NCBI GenBank assembly: GCA_963827545.1
Contig: CAWHBI010000002.1
Span: forward strand, 31,644 to 95,643
DNA from: AWTP1-13 sp963827545
Lineage (GTDB): Bacteria > Pseudomonadota > Alphaproteobacteria > Rhizobiales > Hyphomicrobiaceae
Length of the DNA stretch: 64,000 bases
Direction: 5' to 3'
Shown here: positions 51,593-62,770 of the stretch, piece after piece
How positions within the stretch are numbered: position 1 is the first letter of the stretch
How the letters are laid out: every line of letters starts with the position of its first letter
Made by a program: the position numbers and the translations under genes
The notes under the pieces: generated by a model
What the model saw: only the letters and a program-made list of their open reading frames with translations
Database searches by the model: none
Told to the model about the DNA's origin: nothing

Positions 51593-52558
51593 CTAGCGCG
51601 AGGCGCCCGCCCCCTTCTTCTCCCAGCGCCGGTTGAGGCGGATGCTCTCCTCCTCGAGCATGGCGAGGAAGGCCTGGGCGCCGGGCGACATGGGCCGCCG
51701 CGACGGCTCGATCAATACCAGGTCGAGGCCGAAGGGCGGGGCGGCGATGGGGTTGACCGTGAACTGGCGCGAGCGCGTCTCGTTCGCCATCATGATGCCG
51801 GGCAGGATCGCCACCCAGTCCGTGTGCGCGACGAAATCGAGCGTGCCCAGCATGGCGTCGAGCTCCAGCAGGCGCTCGATCTCGACGCCGTTGGAGGCGA
51901 GGTAGGTCTCGATCAGGTGACGCCGCGTGTTGGCCTTGCTCGGCACCACCAGCTTGAGGGGTCCCAGATCGGCGAGCCGCACGGGCGCCAGATGCTCGCG
52001 CTTGGCGCTCGACACCAGCACCTCGGGCGTGCGCAGGAACAGCCGGCTCTTGAGGCCCGGCGCGCCGGAGAACGCCGGCACGATGGCGAACTCCAGCTCG
52101 GCCGCCTGCACGTGCTCCGTCAGGGGTGCGCTGTACTCCTCGACCACGCGCACGACGGCATTGGGATGCTTGTCGATGAAGCGCGCGAGCGCCGGCGCCA
52201 GCACACAGCGCGTCATGGTCGGCATCAGGCCGACGACGATGTTGCCGCTGAGGCCGACGCCGTGCCGCTGCACGGCGGTGGTCGCCTTCGCGTAGGTGTT
52301 GAGCAGCTCGATGCAGTGGCGGTAGTAGCTGTCGCCGGCGGGCGTCGGCACCACTCGGCCCCGGTCGCGCGCGAACAGCTGGGCGCGCAGGGTATCCTCC
52401 AGCTTGCGGATGTGTTGCGACACGCCCGACTGGGTGGCGTGCTCGCGCCTCGCCGCTGCCGTGAAGGAGCGCTCCTCGTAGGCGGCTACGAACAGGCGAA
52501 TGTCGCGCAGGCTGCTGCTCACCGGTGCATTCAATCTGAATTTGTAATAGGATCGCAT
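51593..52558 (-). CDS. LysR family transcriptional regulator
   Basis: 321 residues from ATG 52558 (an in-frame ATG at 52570 is also possible). The helix-turn-helix is RDIRLFVAAYEERSFTAAAR with REHATQSGVSQHIRKLEDTL, FARDRGRVVPTPAGDSYYRH completing the domain. The effector domain begins NIVVGLMPTMTRCVLAPALA. It is divergent from the Gfo/Idh/MocA gene with 67 bp between, so it probably regulates that gene in response to a sugar- or inositol-like ligand. The ligand is not predictable. Confidence 0.92.
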   Translation of the reverse strand: MRSYYKFRLNAPVSSSLRDIRLFVAAYEERSFTAAARREHATQSGVSQHIRKLEDTLRAQLFARDRGRVVPTPAGDSYYRHCIELLNTYAKATTAVQRHGVGLSGNIVVGLMPTMTRCVLAPALARFIDKHPNAVVRVVEEYSAPLTEHVQAAELEFAIVPAFSGAPGLKSRLFLRTPEVLVSSAKREHLAPVRLADLGPLKLVVPSKANTRRHLIETYLASNGVEIERLLELDAMLGTLDFVAHTDWVAILPGIMMANETRSRQFTVNPIAAPPFGLDLVLIEPSRRPMSPGAQAFLAMLEEESIRLNRRWEKKGAGASR

Positions 52559-52625
52559 GTATTCTATCATGAATTCTACTCGGGGCGAAAACGCTTTTCT
52601 GCATATCACCGCATGGGGGAGACGC

Positions 52626-53627
52626 ATGATCAGGGCCGCCGTTGCCGGTCTCGGGTGGTGGGGCCAGCACATGGTCCGGCGCCTCAAGGGCTCCGAGCAT
52701 CTCAACATCGTCACGGCCGTCGAGACCAACCCGCAGCGTGCGGGCTTCGCAGCCGAGCACGGCCTCGCCTTCGTCGGCGACCTGGCGGACGTGCTGGGCG
52801 ATCCCGACATCGATGCGGTGATCCTGTGCACGCCGCACGCGCTGCACACGGGGCAGGTGCTGGCCTGCGCGGCGGCGAAGAAGCACGTGTTCTGCGAGAA
52901 GCCCCTCGCCTTGACGCGCGCCGACGCGGAGCGGTCGGTTTCGGCGTGCAATGAGGCGGGCGTCATCCTCGGCATCGGCCACGAGCGGCGCTACGAGCCG
53001 GCCATCGTGGAAGTGCGCCGCCTGCTGCGGGAGGGCGTGCTCGGCACCGTCATGCACGTGGAGGCCAACTTCAGCCACGACAAGCTTGCCAACGTGCCGG
53101 CGGGCGACTGGCGCACCTCGCCCAAGGACGCGCCCGCGGCCGGCATGACGGCCATGGGCATTCATCTGAGCGACCTGTTCGTGGCGCTGATCGGGCCGGC
53201 GAGCGAGGCGTTCGCGGCGACCACCTCGCGGGTGGCGTATCCCGACAACGGCGATGTTGTTTCCGCGCTGCTTCGCTTCCAGAGCGGCGCCACAGGCTAT
53301 CTCAACGCCATCCTGGTCACGCCGCACTACCTCTGCCTCACCGTGTTCGGGTCGCAGGCGTGGGTGGAGGTGCGCAACGAGACGCATCCCGATACGCCGG
53401 GGCCGTCGACGCTCGTCCTCCAGCACCGCGATGGGCGCACGGAGACGCGGCGGTACGAATGGGTGGACACGGTGCGGATGAACGTGGAGACCTTCGCGCG
53501 GGCGCTCGAAGGCGGTGCGCCCTACCCGTTCACGGATGCCGAGAAGATCGGCAACATCGCCGTTCTGGAGGCGATCTGCCGCTCGGCTCAGAGCGGCGCG
53601 CCGGTGCGGATCGGTGCCCTCCAATAG
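52626..53627 (+). CDS. Gfo/Idh/MocA family oxidoreductase
   Basis: 333 residues. The NAD(P) motif is IRAAVAGLGWWGQHMVRRLK at the N-terminus; VILCTPHALHTGQVLACAAA, then KHVFCEKPLALTRADAERSV carries the conserved EKP lysine. ILGIGHERRYEPAIVEVRRL and GMTAMGIHLSDLFVALIG (with the His of the active site) follow. It oxidises or reduces a polyol or sugar derivative. I selected ATG 52626, because the longer frame from 52557 overlaps the divergent promoter. The family A copy 4 begins 8 bp after the stop. Confidence 0.92.
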   Translation: MIRAAVAGLGWWGQHMVRRLKGSEHLNIVTAVETNPQRAGFAAEHGLAFVGDLADVLGDPDIDAVILCTPHALHTGQVLACAAAKKHVFCEKPLALTRADAERSVSACNEAGVILGIGHERRYEPAIVEVRRLLREGVLGTVMHVEANFSHDKLANVPAGDWRTSPKDAPAAGMTAMGIHLSDLFVALIGPASEAFAATTSRVAYPDNGDVVSALLRFQSGATGYLNAILVTPHYLCLTVFGSQAWVEVRNETHPDTPGPSTLVLQHRDGRTETRRYEWVDTVRMNVETFARALEGGAPYPFTDAEKIGNIAVLEAICRSAQSGAPVRIGALQ

Positions 53628-53634
53628 TAAGTCC

Positions 53635-53765
53635 ACCCGTCATCCCGGCCCAGCGATCGCACTTGCAAAGTGCGATCGCGCAGAGCCGGGACCTGCAGCG
53701 ATGTTTATCCTTGCGGCAGGTCCCGGATAGCCTCGGCCGAGGCCTCGGCTTCCGGGATGACGGGT
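53635..53765. repeat. Interspersed inverted repeat, family A, copy 4 (reverse orientation)
   Basis: 131 bp, ends ACCCGTCATCCCGGCCCAGC and TTCCGGGATGACGGGT, with the inner GCGATCGCACTT/AAGTGCGATCGC palindrome. It fills the gap between two convergent genes, consistent with a bidirectional terminator-like position. Confidence 0.9.
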
Positions 53766-53772
53766 GGGAGCG

Positions 53773-54570
53773 TCACGCCACCGGCCGCTCGTCGTCCCAG
53801 ACCTTGTCGGGCATCGGCAGGCCGGCGAAGGTTTCCCTGCCCAGGGGCCCATCGGGCTCGATGCCCAGCATGTCGAGCACCATCATCAGCTGGCGCACGT
53901 GCTGGCCGGAGTGCCAGGTGGTGCGCTCCAGATACTCGTGCAGCGTCACGTCGCCGTAGTAGACGTTGGCCTTGCGCGAGAAGTCGGTCGTTTGCCCGGG
54001 CCCGTGCCACCAGGACTCGAAGCGCTCGAGCACATCGGCGCCGTAAGCCAGGATTTTGCCCTTGGTATCCATCTGCGGCGGCGGCACGCGGCCATAGGCC
54101 CCTTCCTTGAGCGGCAGCCCCTGCACCTCGTGCTCCAGGAAGGCATCGGCGATGTTGAAGATGTGATAGGCGAGCTCAGCGTAGCTGCGCGGGCGATGCG
54201 GCAGCATGCGGCCTAGCTTGTCGTCGGGAATCTGGGCGAAGAGGCGTTGCGCCGCCGTCTGGATCGTGACCAGCCGTGCCGTCAGCTCCGGCGCGGGCAG
54301 CACCTGCGCACCGCCCCAGGCAATGCCGGCCACGCGCGCCACCTCGCGCAACACCTGGCCGTTGGCCCAGTCGTTCCCGCGCCGCACGATCGGCACCGAG
54401 CGGACGCCGAGCGCTGCCAGCTCGGTAAAGGCGTCCTTGTCCTCCAGCACGTTCACCGACACGAACGGCACACCGTGCTTGGTCAGGAACTCCTTCATCC
54501 TCAGGCAGCTGGTGCAGCCCGGCTGCCAGTAGGCCTTGATGAGGGGGGTCTCGGCGATGGTTGTCGGCAT
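53773..54570 (-). CDS. Glutaredoxin-DinB fusion protein
   Basis: 265 residues from ATG 54570. Residues 10-85 are a glutaredoxin/thioredoxin-fold domain with the redox pair in YWQPGCTSCLRMKEFLTKHG (Cys 19 and 22), the cis-Pro in RSVPIVRRGNDW and the Gly pair region after it. Residues from about 100 are a DinB-like four-helix domain: RSYAELAYHIFNIADAFLEH and RTTWHSGQHVRQLMMVLDML with His residues placed for metal binding. DinB proteins often bind Zn or Ni and act as thiol-dependent S-transferases, so a fusion with glutaredoxin suggests a thiol-linked detoxification role. This is inference. Confidence 0.85.
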   Translation of the reverse strand: MPTTIAETPLIKAYWQPGCTSCLRMKEFLTKHGVPFVSVNVLEDKDAFTELAALGVRSVPIVRRGNDWANGQVLREVARVAGIAWGGAQVLPAPELTARLVTIQTAAQRLFAQIPDDKLGRMLPHRPRSYAELAYHIFNIADAFLEHEVQGLPLKEGAYGRVPPPQMDTKGKILAYGADVLERFESWWHGPGQTTDFSRKANVYYGDVTLHEYLERTTWHSGQHVRQLMMVLDMLGIEPDGPLGRETFAGLPMPDKVWDDERPVA

Positions 54571-54657
54571 GACAGGCTCCTCGGACAATGACCGAGGATA
54601 CTGCGCACAGCCAAGACCGGATAGGTGGGCGATGGAGGAGTTGCCAGCGCAACCCGG

Positions 54658-54747
54658 TCAGTTGAAAGCGGTGACCGCGATAGCTAGGCCGATGAAGAGG
54701 AGGTGTGCCGCAAGGAAAATCAGGTACTGGGGAAGGTAGCGTGGCAT
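54658..54747 (-). CDS. Predicted 29-residue membrane protein
   Basis: An ORF of 29 codons with a short charged head (MPRYLPQY), one hydrophobic helix (LIFLAAHLLFIGLAIAVTAF) and an Asn end. GGAG lies about nine bases upstream of the ATG (minus strand), a fair ribosome site. It lies upstream of the glutaredoxin-DinB gene on the same strand, about 90 bp before its start. Small single-span proteins are easily missed by gene finders; this one has plausible start, length and composition but no known family. Confidence 0.45.
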   Translation of the reverse strand: MPRYLPQYLIFLAAHLLFIGLAIAVTAFN

Positions 54748-54982
54748 TGATCGTCAACTCCGGCGTGATCGGTCAAATAACGCAGCGCCCGGCGACCGAG
54801 TTCCCGAAGTCGTCAGCGGCAAGATCGCTGCCGGCTGACAAACAGGGGCGCCGGGGGACGCGCACCCGTTCTGTCGCTGCAACGGCAGGAAAGGTTCATG
54901 CCGACGCAATCTGATTTCGCAACAACCAGTTAGGTTAGGTTGAGCGCTTGTTTGCTTGAACGCGAGGGGGCGCTGCGCAGGC

Positions 54983-56002
54983 CTACGCGTGGCGCTTGCG
55001 GGCCAATGCCGCACCCTGCGCCAGGGCACCGAGCTTGGCGTAGGCGATGTCGCGGCGCATGGGTGCCATGCCGCAGTTGGTGCAGAGCTGGATGCGCGCC
55101 GCCGGGACGTGCTTGATGGCTTCGGCCGCGACGGCGGCGACCTCCTCGGGGGTTTCGACCGCGTCGCTTGCCACGTCGATGGCGCCGACCAGCACGTCCT
55201 TGCCCTCGAGCAGCCCGATCAGGCTCATCGGCACCCTGGAGTTGCGGCATTCCAGCGAGACCTGGCGAATGCTGCTCCTGGCGATGGCGGGGAAGATCGC
55301 CTCGTACTGGCGCCACTCTCCGCCCAGCGTGGCCTTCCAATCGATGTTGGCCTTGATGCCGTAGCCGTAGCAGATGTGCACGGTGGTGGTGCATGTGAGG
55401 CCCTGCGCGGCCCGCTCCAGCGCGGCAATGCCCCAGTCGGTCACCTCGTCCATGAACACGTTGAAGGCCGGCTCGTCGAACTGGATGACGTCGACGCCGT
55501 CCTTTTCCAATGCCCGCGCTTCCTGGTTGAGGAGATCGGCGAACGCAAAAGCCATCTTCACCTTGTCGCCGTAGTGGCGGTCGGCGATGGTGTCGGCGAT
55601 GGTCATGGGGCCGGGCAGCGTGAATTTCAGTTTCCGCCTGGTGTGGGCGCGGGCGAGCTGCGCCTCCATCGCGTGCACCCGCCCCTTGAGGCGGACTGGC
55701 GCCACCACCTGCGGCACCATCGCTTTGTAGCGGTCGGCGCGGATGCCCATCTCCACCTTGTGGGCGAAGTCGATGCCCTCGACGCGCTCGAGGAAGCCGT
55801 GCACGAAGTGCTGGCGCGCCTGCTCGCCGTCGCCGACGATGTCGATGCCCGCATCCTCCTGCTCCTTGATGGCGAGCAGGGTGGCGTCGCGCTTGGCCGC
55901 CTCGAGCGCCGCGCCCTCGAGCCGCCAGGGCGCCCACAGCCGGTCGGGCTCGGCGAGCCAGGCCGGCTTCGGCAGGCTGCCGGCGATGGTGGTCTCGAAC
56001 AT
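54983..56002 (-). CDS. Cobalamin-independent methionine synthase-like protein (MetE C-terminal domain)
   Basis: 339 residues forming a TIM barrel like the catalytic half of MetE. ETTIAGSLPKPAWLAEPDRL starts it. Zinc-ligand positions are His in TVHICYGYG, Cys in VSLECRNSR (with Glu before it) and Cys in LCTNCGMAP, the His-Glu-Cys-Cys set. FTLPGPMTIADTIADRHYGD and VDVIQFDEPAFNVFMDEVTD match the family. Stand-alone C-terminal proteins may transfer methyl groups from other donors such as methylcobamides or S-methyl compounds, so methionine synthesis is probable but not certain. It is divergent from the hydratase gene. Confidence 0.9.
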   Translation of the reverse strand: MFETTIAGSLPKPAWLAEPDRLWAPWRLEGAALEAAKRDATLLAIKEQEDAGIDIVGDGEQARQHFVHGFLERVEGIDFAHKVEMGIRADRYKAMVPQVVAPVRLKGRVHAMEAQLARAHTRRKLKFTLPGPMTIADTIADRHYGDKVKMAFAFADLLNQEARALEKDGVDVIQFDEPAFNVFMDEVTDWGIAALERAAQGLTCTTTVHICYGYGIKANIDWKATLGGEWRQYEAIFPAIARSSIRQVSLECRNSRVPMSLIGLLEGKDVLVGAIDVASDAVETPEEVAAVAAEAIKHVPAARIQLCTNCGMAPMRRDIAYAKLGALAQGAALARKRHA

Positions 56003-56124
56003 GGCGCTCTCCTTGGGCTGGCGGGGCCTTGCCTGCGATGTTAGCGTCGATCATAGCGCAGCGATGGGCCCGCGGAAGCCGTGGGCCGTTTCCCAAGCCC
56101 CCGAGGGGCCCATGAGGGACAGTC

Positions 56125-56898
56125 ATGTTCCGAGCCGCCGATGCCGCACGCTACCTCGACGAGGCCCATCGCACGCGCGCCCGCTACCAGAACCTGCCAG
56201 AGGCGACCGCGCCGACGACCGTGGCCGAGGCCTACGCCGCGCAGGCGGCCTTGTGCGAGCTTTGGGGGCCGCGCCTGGGGCCCGTCGCCGGCCTCAAGAT
56301 CGCCACCACGACCAAGGTGATGCAGCAGCTCATGGGCATCGACCATCCGTGCATGGGCACCATCTTCGCCTCACGTGTGCACACCTCGCCGGCAAAGATC
56401 AGCAAGGCGGACTTCATCAACGTGCGGATCGAATGCGAGCTCGCGGTGAAGCTGGGGCGCGACCTGCCGAAGGCGTCTGCGCCCTACACACGCGAGGGCG
56501 TGCGCGCGGCCGTCAGCCACATCATGCCGGCGTTCGAGCTGATCGAGGACCGCTTCGCCGACTACAAGTCCACCAGGGCGCTGTCGCTGATCGCCGACAA
56601 CGCCTGGAACGGCGGCATCGTCATCGGTGCGCCCGTGCCGTTGCCGGCCGGGCTCGATCTCGACGGCATCGCCGGTGTGCTCAAGAGCAACGGGAAGGAA
56701 GTGGGCAGCGGCAAGACCGACGACCCGCTGGGATCGCTGGCGTGGCTCGCCAACCAGGCGGCCGAGTGCGGACGGCCCATGACGGCGGGCATGGTGGTGA
56801 TCACGGGCAGCGTTATGCCGACCGTCGACATCGCGCCGGGCGAGCGCCTCGACTTCGCGCTCGACAGCATCGGCGAGACGACGCTGTCGGCGAGGTGA
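56125..56898 (+). CDS. 2-keto-4-pentenoate hydratase family protein
   Basis: 257 residues of the fumarylacetoacetase/MhpD superfamily. ATAPTTVAEAYAAQAALCEL, then VAGLKIATTTKVMQQLMGID, CELAVKLGRDLPKASAPYTR (metal-binding Glu) and FELIEDRFADYKSTRALSLI with DNAWNGGIVIG are the conserved hydratase blocks. The C-terminal DPLGSLAWLANQAAECGRPM and GMVVITGSVMPTVDIAPGER complete the fold. It adds water to 2-hydroxypenta-2,4-dienoate-type products in aromatic degradation, but the substrate is open. It is a single gene. Confidence 0.9.
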   Translation: MFRAADAARYLDEAHRTRARYQNLPEATAPTTVAEAYAAQAALCELWGPRLGPVAGLKIATTTKVMQQLMGIDHPCMGTIFASRVHTSPAKISKADFINVRIECELAVKLGRDLPKASAPYTREGVRAAVSHIMPAFELIEDRFADYKSTRALSLIADNAWNGGIVIGAPVPLPAGLDLDGIAGVLKSNGKEVGSGKTDDPLGSLAWLANQAAECGRPMTAGMVVITGSVMPTVDIAPGERLDFALDSIGETTLSAR

Positions 56899-57105
56899 GA
56901 GCTGCGCTTGCCCTGCCCGTAAGCCCGGCAGCCAAGTATCTGGAAGCGCCAGCCTGCGCGTGGTATCCTGCCTTGGCGCGCGATCAGGGCGCGTCCCGTC
57001 CACGGAAAGGGAGCCTCCCGCCTGATTTGCACTGCCGCCGACTGATAACGACCCTCTTTCCGCCCGCCTCGTGGACACCGGGCACAACGCGAAAGAAGGT
57101 CCACC

Positions 57106-58669
57106 ATGACAGACAATTCCCGCACGCCCGACGCTGCGCGCTTCGTTCAACCGCTTCCTGCCAATCCCAGCCTCGACAAGCAGAGGAAGCTCGCCAAGGC
57201 GCTGGCGCGCGACTACTGGCGCGGGGAGGCTCAGGCCGTTGCCCGCGTGCAGGCGCTGCACCCAAAGCCGCCGGCAGCCGAGAGCTTTGCCTTGAGCGAC
57301 GCGCAGCTCGTCATTGCGCGCGGCTACGGCTTTCAGAGCTGGGCAAAGCTCAGGCACAAGATCGATGGGCTCACCAGGTCGCCCGTCGAGCTGTTCGTGG
57401 CAGCCGTCAAGGCCGGCGACATCGATGGCGTGCGCAGTCTCTTCGCGGCCCATCCCGAGCTCACCGCAGCGCATCAACGAGCCGCTGTTCGACTTCAAGC
57501 AAACGGCGGTGCACGCCGCGTGCAACAACCTGGTGCTGCTCGATCTGCTGCTGGCGCACGGTGCCGATCTCAACGTCAAGAGCAGCTGGGAGCAGGGCGG
57601 CTTCGGCATTCTCGAAAACGCAACGCCCGAGCAGGCGGCCCCGCTGATCGCGCGCGGCGCCAGGGTCGATGTCTGGGCGGCGGCCAACCTCGGCATGGTG
57701 GATGAGCTGAAAGCGTTGATCGACGCGGAGCCGGCGCTGGTCAACGCCAAAGGTGGAGACGGCAAGCGGCCACTGCACTATGCGCGTTCGATCGAAATCG
57801 CCGAATTTCTGCTCGATCGCGGGGCGGAAATCGATGCGCTCGACGATGACCACAGCTCCACGCCGGCACAGTATCTTGTTGGCGACAGCCCGCAGGTGTG
57901 CCGGTTTCTGCTCTCACGCGGCGCCAGGTCCGACCTGCTGATGGCAGCGGCGCTGGGTGACGTGGAACGCGCGCGCAGGCACCTGGACGATGACCCACGA
58001 TCGATCGGCATGCGGGTGAGCCAGGACTGGTTCCCCATGATCGACACCGCACCCAACGGCGGGCACATCTACCAGTGGACTCTCGGGTTCCATGTCTCGG
58101 CGTTCGATATCGCACGCAAGCGCGGCCATAGGGACGTCCTCGACCTGCTGCTGGCGCGCGCAAGCCCCCTGGAGCGGCTGCTCGATGCGCTATGGGCTGG
58201 CGACGAGGCGGCCGCGGATGCGGTGCTCGCGTCCGAGCCTGGACTTGTCGAGCAGGCGCCCGCCAACGTGCTGCGCCTGGTCGCCGATGCGGCCCGCAAC
58301 AACAACACCGCGGCCGTCAGGGCCATGCTCGCGCGCGGTTTTCCGGTGACGGCCCAGGCGCAGCACGGCGCGATGCCGCTGCACTGGGCCGCCTTTCACG
58401 GCAACCTCGAGATGCTGCGGGAGGTGTTGGCGCACAATCCGCCGCTCAACGCCCGCGACCGCGACCACGACGGGCCTCCCATGGGCTGGCTGATCCATGG
58501 CGCCCTGCATCCCTGGCACGGCATCTCGACGGGCAGGCACGCCGACTGCGCTCGCCTGCTTCTGCAGGCCGGCTGCGAGGTCGACGAGAGCGCACTGCCG
58601 ACCGGCGACGACGGCGTGGACCAGGTGCTGAGAGCGCATTTCGTAGGTTGGGTCGAGCGCGAGCGATGA
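57106..58669 (+). CDS. Ankyrin-repeat protein, one frameshift
   Basis: About 520 residues when joined across a +1 shift near 57472. The N-terminal part, KQRKLAKALARDYWRGEAQA with QLVIARGYGFQSWAKLRHKI, is a known leader of proteobacterial ankyrin proteins; SPVELFVAAVKAGDIDGVRS is repeat 1. Further repeats include EPLFDFKQTAVHAACNNLVL, LLAHGADLNVKSSWEQGG, KRPLHYARSIEIAEFLLDRG and HGAMPLHWAAFHGNLEMLRE. The protein is probably a cytoplasmic scaffold or inhibitor. The last residues FVGWVERER and the stop come from a family D repeat fragment. The native C-terminus was probably near VDQVLRAHF. Confidence 0.82.
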
Positions 58670-58671
58670 CC

Positions 58672-58749
58672 GGAACGCCACGGACTTAGACTGCCGCTTG
58701 CGCACGTCGCCTCGAACGTCAACAGGCAGGCTAAGTCCGATGGCGTTCC
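58672..58749. repeat. Inverted repeat GGAACGCCA...TGGCGTTCC
   Basis: Left arm GGAACGCCACGGACTTAG (58672-58689) and right arm CTAAGTCCGATGGCGTTCC (58731-58749), with an inner ACTGCC/GGCAGG pair. It starts immediately after the family D half-element that ends the ankyrin gene. Confidence 0.8.
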
Positions 58750-59036
58750 TGGTGGGGGTGATGAAGTCGCGCGAAACAGACCTCTCCCCGGCGCGCCGAA
58801 TCGTGGATTGAACTTGCCTCGCTGCAGACGTGACGCGAAGCGTGAATCCTGCTCGATCATAGAGTTGCGAGCAAGATTTCACGTTCAAGTCGAAGCGTGC
58901 CTCGATAGAACGCCTGCGATCACATGAGTTAGCGCCGCATGTCGAGCGTGCCGGAAAGTGGGTGCATGGGAGCGTCGCTAACTCATGGCTTGACGCCAAC
59001 CTACCCGCGTCAGGGCGAGTGAAGGTCCGGCCTGGG
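58750..59036. other. No gene; second inverted repeat
   Basis: No convincing open frame on either strand. CATGAGTTAGCG (58923-58934) and CGCTAACTCATG (58976-58987) form a perfect 12-bp inverted repeat with a 41-bp loop. The intervening GTCGAGCGTGCCGG and TGACGCGAAGCGTGA blocks suggest further small palindromes. Confidence 0.55.
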
Positions 59037-59261
59037 CTATTTACCCGGCGGCGAGGTCGCGCGGCGGAGCTGCTCCTTGAGCTGCTCGGAGGCCTGCTTC
59101 AGGTAGGCGATCAGGTCGGCCTGCAGCTTCTGTGCGGTCTGCGGATCGGGGAATGGACCGTGGATATTGACGGAGCGCGCTTCGATCTCCGCCCTCACAA
59201 AGTAGCTGCCCCCGTCGTTGAACGTGTCCACGTTGGTGGTCACCGTCGTCTTGTCGGCCAT
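59037..59261 (-). CDS. Hypothetical small protein
   Basis: 74 residues. KTTVTTNVDTFNDGGSYFVR with AEIEARSVNIHGPFPDPQTA is a short beta-rich half, and QKLQADLIAYLKQASEQLKE a C-terminal helix. Start ATG 59261 has a GGGAT just upstream. It has the look of a genuine small cytoplasmic protein with even codon use. No family was recognised. Confidence 0.68.
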   Translation of the reverse strand: MADKTTVTTNVDTFNDGGSYFVRAEIEARSVNIHGPFPDPQTAQKLQADLIAYLKQASEQLKEQLRRATSPPGK

Positions 59262-59415
59262 GCCACGATCCCCTTTGCATTACAGCACGCTAGCGCCCCA
59301 TGCGCGTGCGCATTCCCGGCGTGGGCCGACACTGATGCACCAGAAAACCGCCTGAATCTGGGCCGCGGGGAGGATAGCGTGACGACCGGCGTGTGTCCGA
59401 CGTGGCCGGACGAAG

Positions 59416-60324
59416 TTACGGCCGCTTGTGCGTGCGCCTCGAGGCGGTGGCGGCGATCAGCTTGCCGAGCGCGGCAAAGTCGCGCTTGCGCGGCGAGCTG
59501 GCGCGCCAAGCCAGCCCGAGGGTCCGCTTGGGCTCCGGGTCGGTGAAGCGCATGAGCCGGATGTTTCCGTGCTTGCGCTCCAGATCGAGGCTGAGCTCGG
59601 GGAGCAGAGTGAGCCCCATGCCGTTCGACACCATCTGCACGATGGTCGACAGGCTCGAGGCCCCGAACGTGTCGATGTTCTCGACCTGCCGCAGATGGCA
59701 GAAGGCCAGCGCCTGATCCCGCAGGCAGTGTCCCTCCTCCAGAAGCAGAAGCCTGTCCTGGCGCAGAAGGTCCGGCGTGGCGCGCACGTGCGCCGGCGTG
59801 CGCCGCGACTTGGGCATCGCCAGCAGGAAGCGATCCTCCAGCAGCGGGCGCGTCTCGATGTCGCCGTGCTCGACCGGGAGCGCCAGCAGCAGCAGGTCGA
59901 GCGCGCCGTCGAGGAGCTCGGCGAGGAGCTGCTGCGTCTGCGTCTCACGAATGTGCAGGTCGAGATCGGGATAGTCGTTGCGGATGAGCGGCAGCAGCGG
60001 CGGCAGCAGATAGGGAGCCACCGACGGTATGACACCGAAGCGCAACGGCCCTGCCAGCAACCCGCCCTGATGTGCGGCGCAGTCCGCCAGATCGCGAACG
60101 TCGGCCAGTACCCGCGCCGCGCGGCGCGCGATCTCCCGTCCGCCCTCGGTGAGCATCACGCCCTTGCGGCCACGCTCGAGCAGCCGGATGCCGAGCGCCT
60201 TCTCGAGCTCCTGCACCTGCATGGAAAGGGCCGGCTGGGTGACGGCGCACTGCTCGGCCGCCCTGCCGAAGTGTCCGGCGCGGGCCACGGCGTCGAAATA
60301 CTTGAGCTGCTTGAGGGAGACCAT
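59416..60324 (-). CDS. oxyR: OxyR, hydrogen-peroxide-inducible LysR regulator
   Basis: 302 residues. The helix-turn-helix region is LKQLKYFDAVARAGHFGRAA with EQCAVTQPALSMQVQELEKA. The peroxide-sensing cysteines are residues 200 and 209 in EEGHCLRDQALAFCH, exactly the OxyR spacing. SVAPYLLPPLLPLIRNDYPD and FGASSLSTIVQMVSNGMGLT are conserved effector-domain parts. It is divergent from katG, with about 100 bp between, so it is expected to activate katG on disulfide formation. Confidence 0.95.
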   Translation of the reverse strand: MVSLKQLKYFDAVARAGHFGRAAEQCAVTQPALSMQVQELEKALGIRLLERGRKGVMLTEGGREIARRAARVLADVRDLADCAAHQGGLLAGPLRFGVIPSVAPYLLPPLLPLIRNDYPDLDLHIRETQTQQLLAELLDGALDLLLLALPVEHGDIETRPLLEDRFLLAMPKSRRTPAHVRATPDLLRQDRLLLLEEGHCLRDQALAFCHLRQVENIDTFGASSLSTIVQMVSNGMGLTLLPELSLDLERKHGNIRLMRFTDPEPKRTLGLAWRASSPRKRDFAALGKLIAATASRRTHKRP

Positions 60325-60424
60325 GGATCAGACAATCTTATCGATGACGCCAAGTTAATACGATTGGACCTGATCGGCAAGGACACTTTAGAACGGCTCG
60401 ACAATCAACGATTGGAGGATGCCG
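60325..60424. promoter_or_regulatory. oxyR-katG divergent control region
   Basis: Holds the katG ribosome site GGAGG (60414-60418). AT-richer text ATCTTATCGATGACGCCAAG then TTAATACGATTGGACCTGAT is a likely OxyR-binding area, with imperfect ATCG/CGAT half-sites at about 10-bp intervals. The exact sites cannot be fixed by eye. Confidence 0.5.
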
Positions 60425-62627
<2,203 letters not shown>

Positions 62628-62770
62628 CTCTGCGGAAGGTTTTCGAGGACTTCCAGAGCGCAGCCGCGACCGGTCCAAGGCCGAAGGCCGCGGAGCAGCA
62701 CCAGTTTCAACGACCGGCCTGGGCGGGACGCAAGCTCCCGGCCAAGCCTCCATGAGCAGGAACTCCAAAC

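Noticed and set aside
52557..52625. Longer N-terminus of the Gfo/Idh/MocA protein from 52557
   Set aside because: The extra 23 residues overlap the divergent regulator start and have no family match; ATG 52626 gives the standard nucleotide-binding N-terminus.
57106..58669. Ankyrin protein as a horizontally acquired effector
   Set aside because: Codon use and GC match the neighbours, and there is no secretion signal or mobile element next to it.
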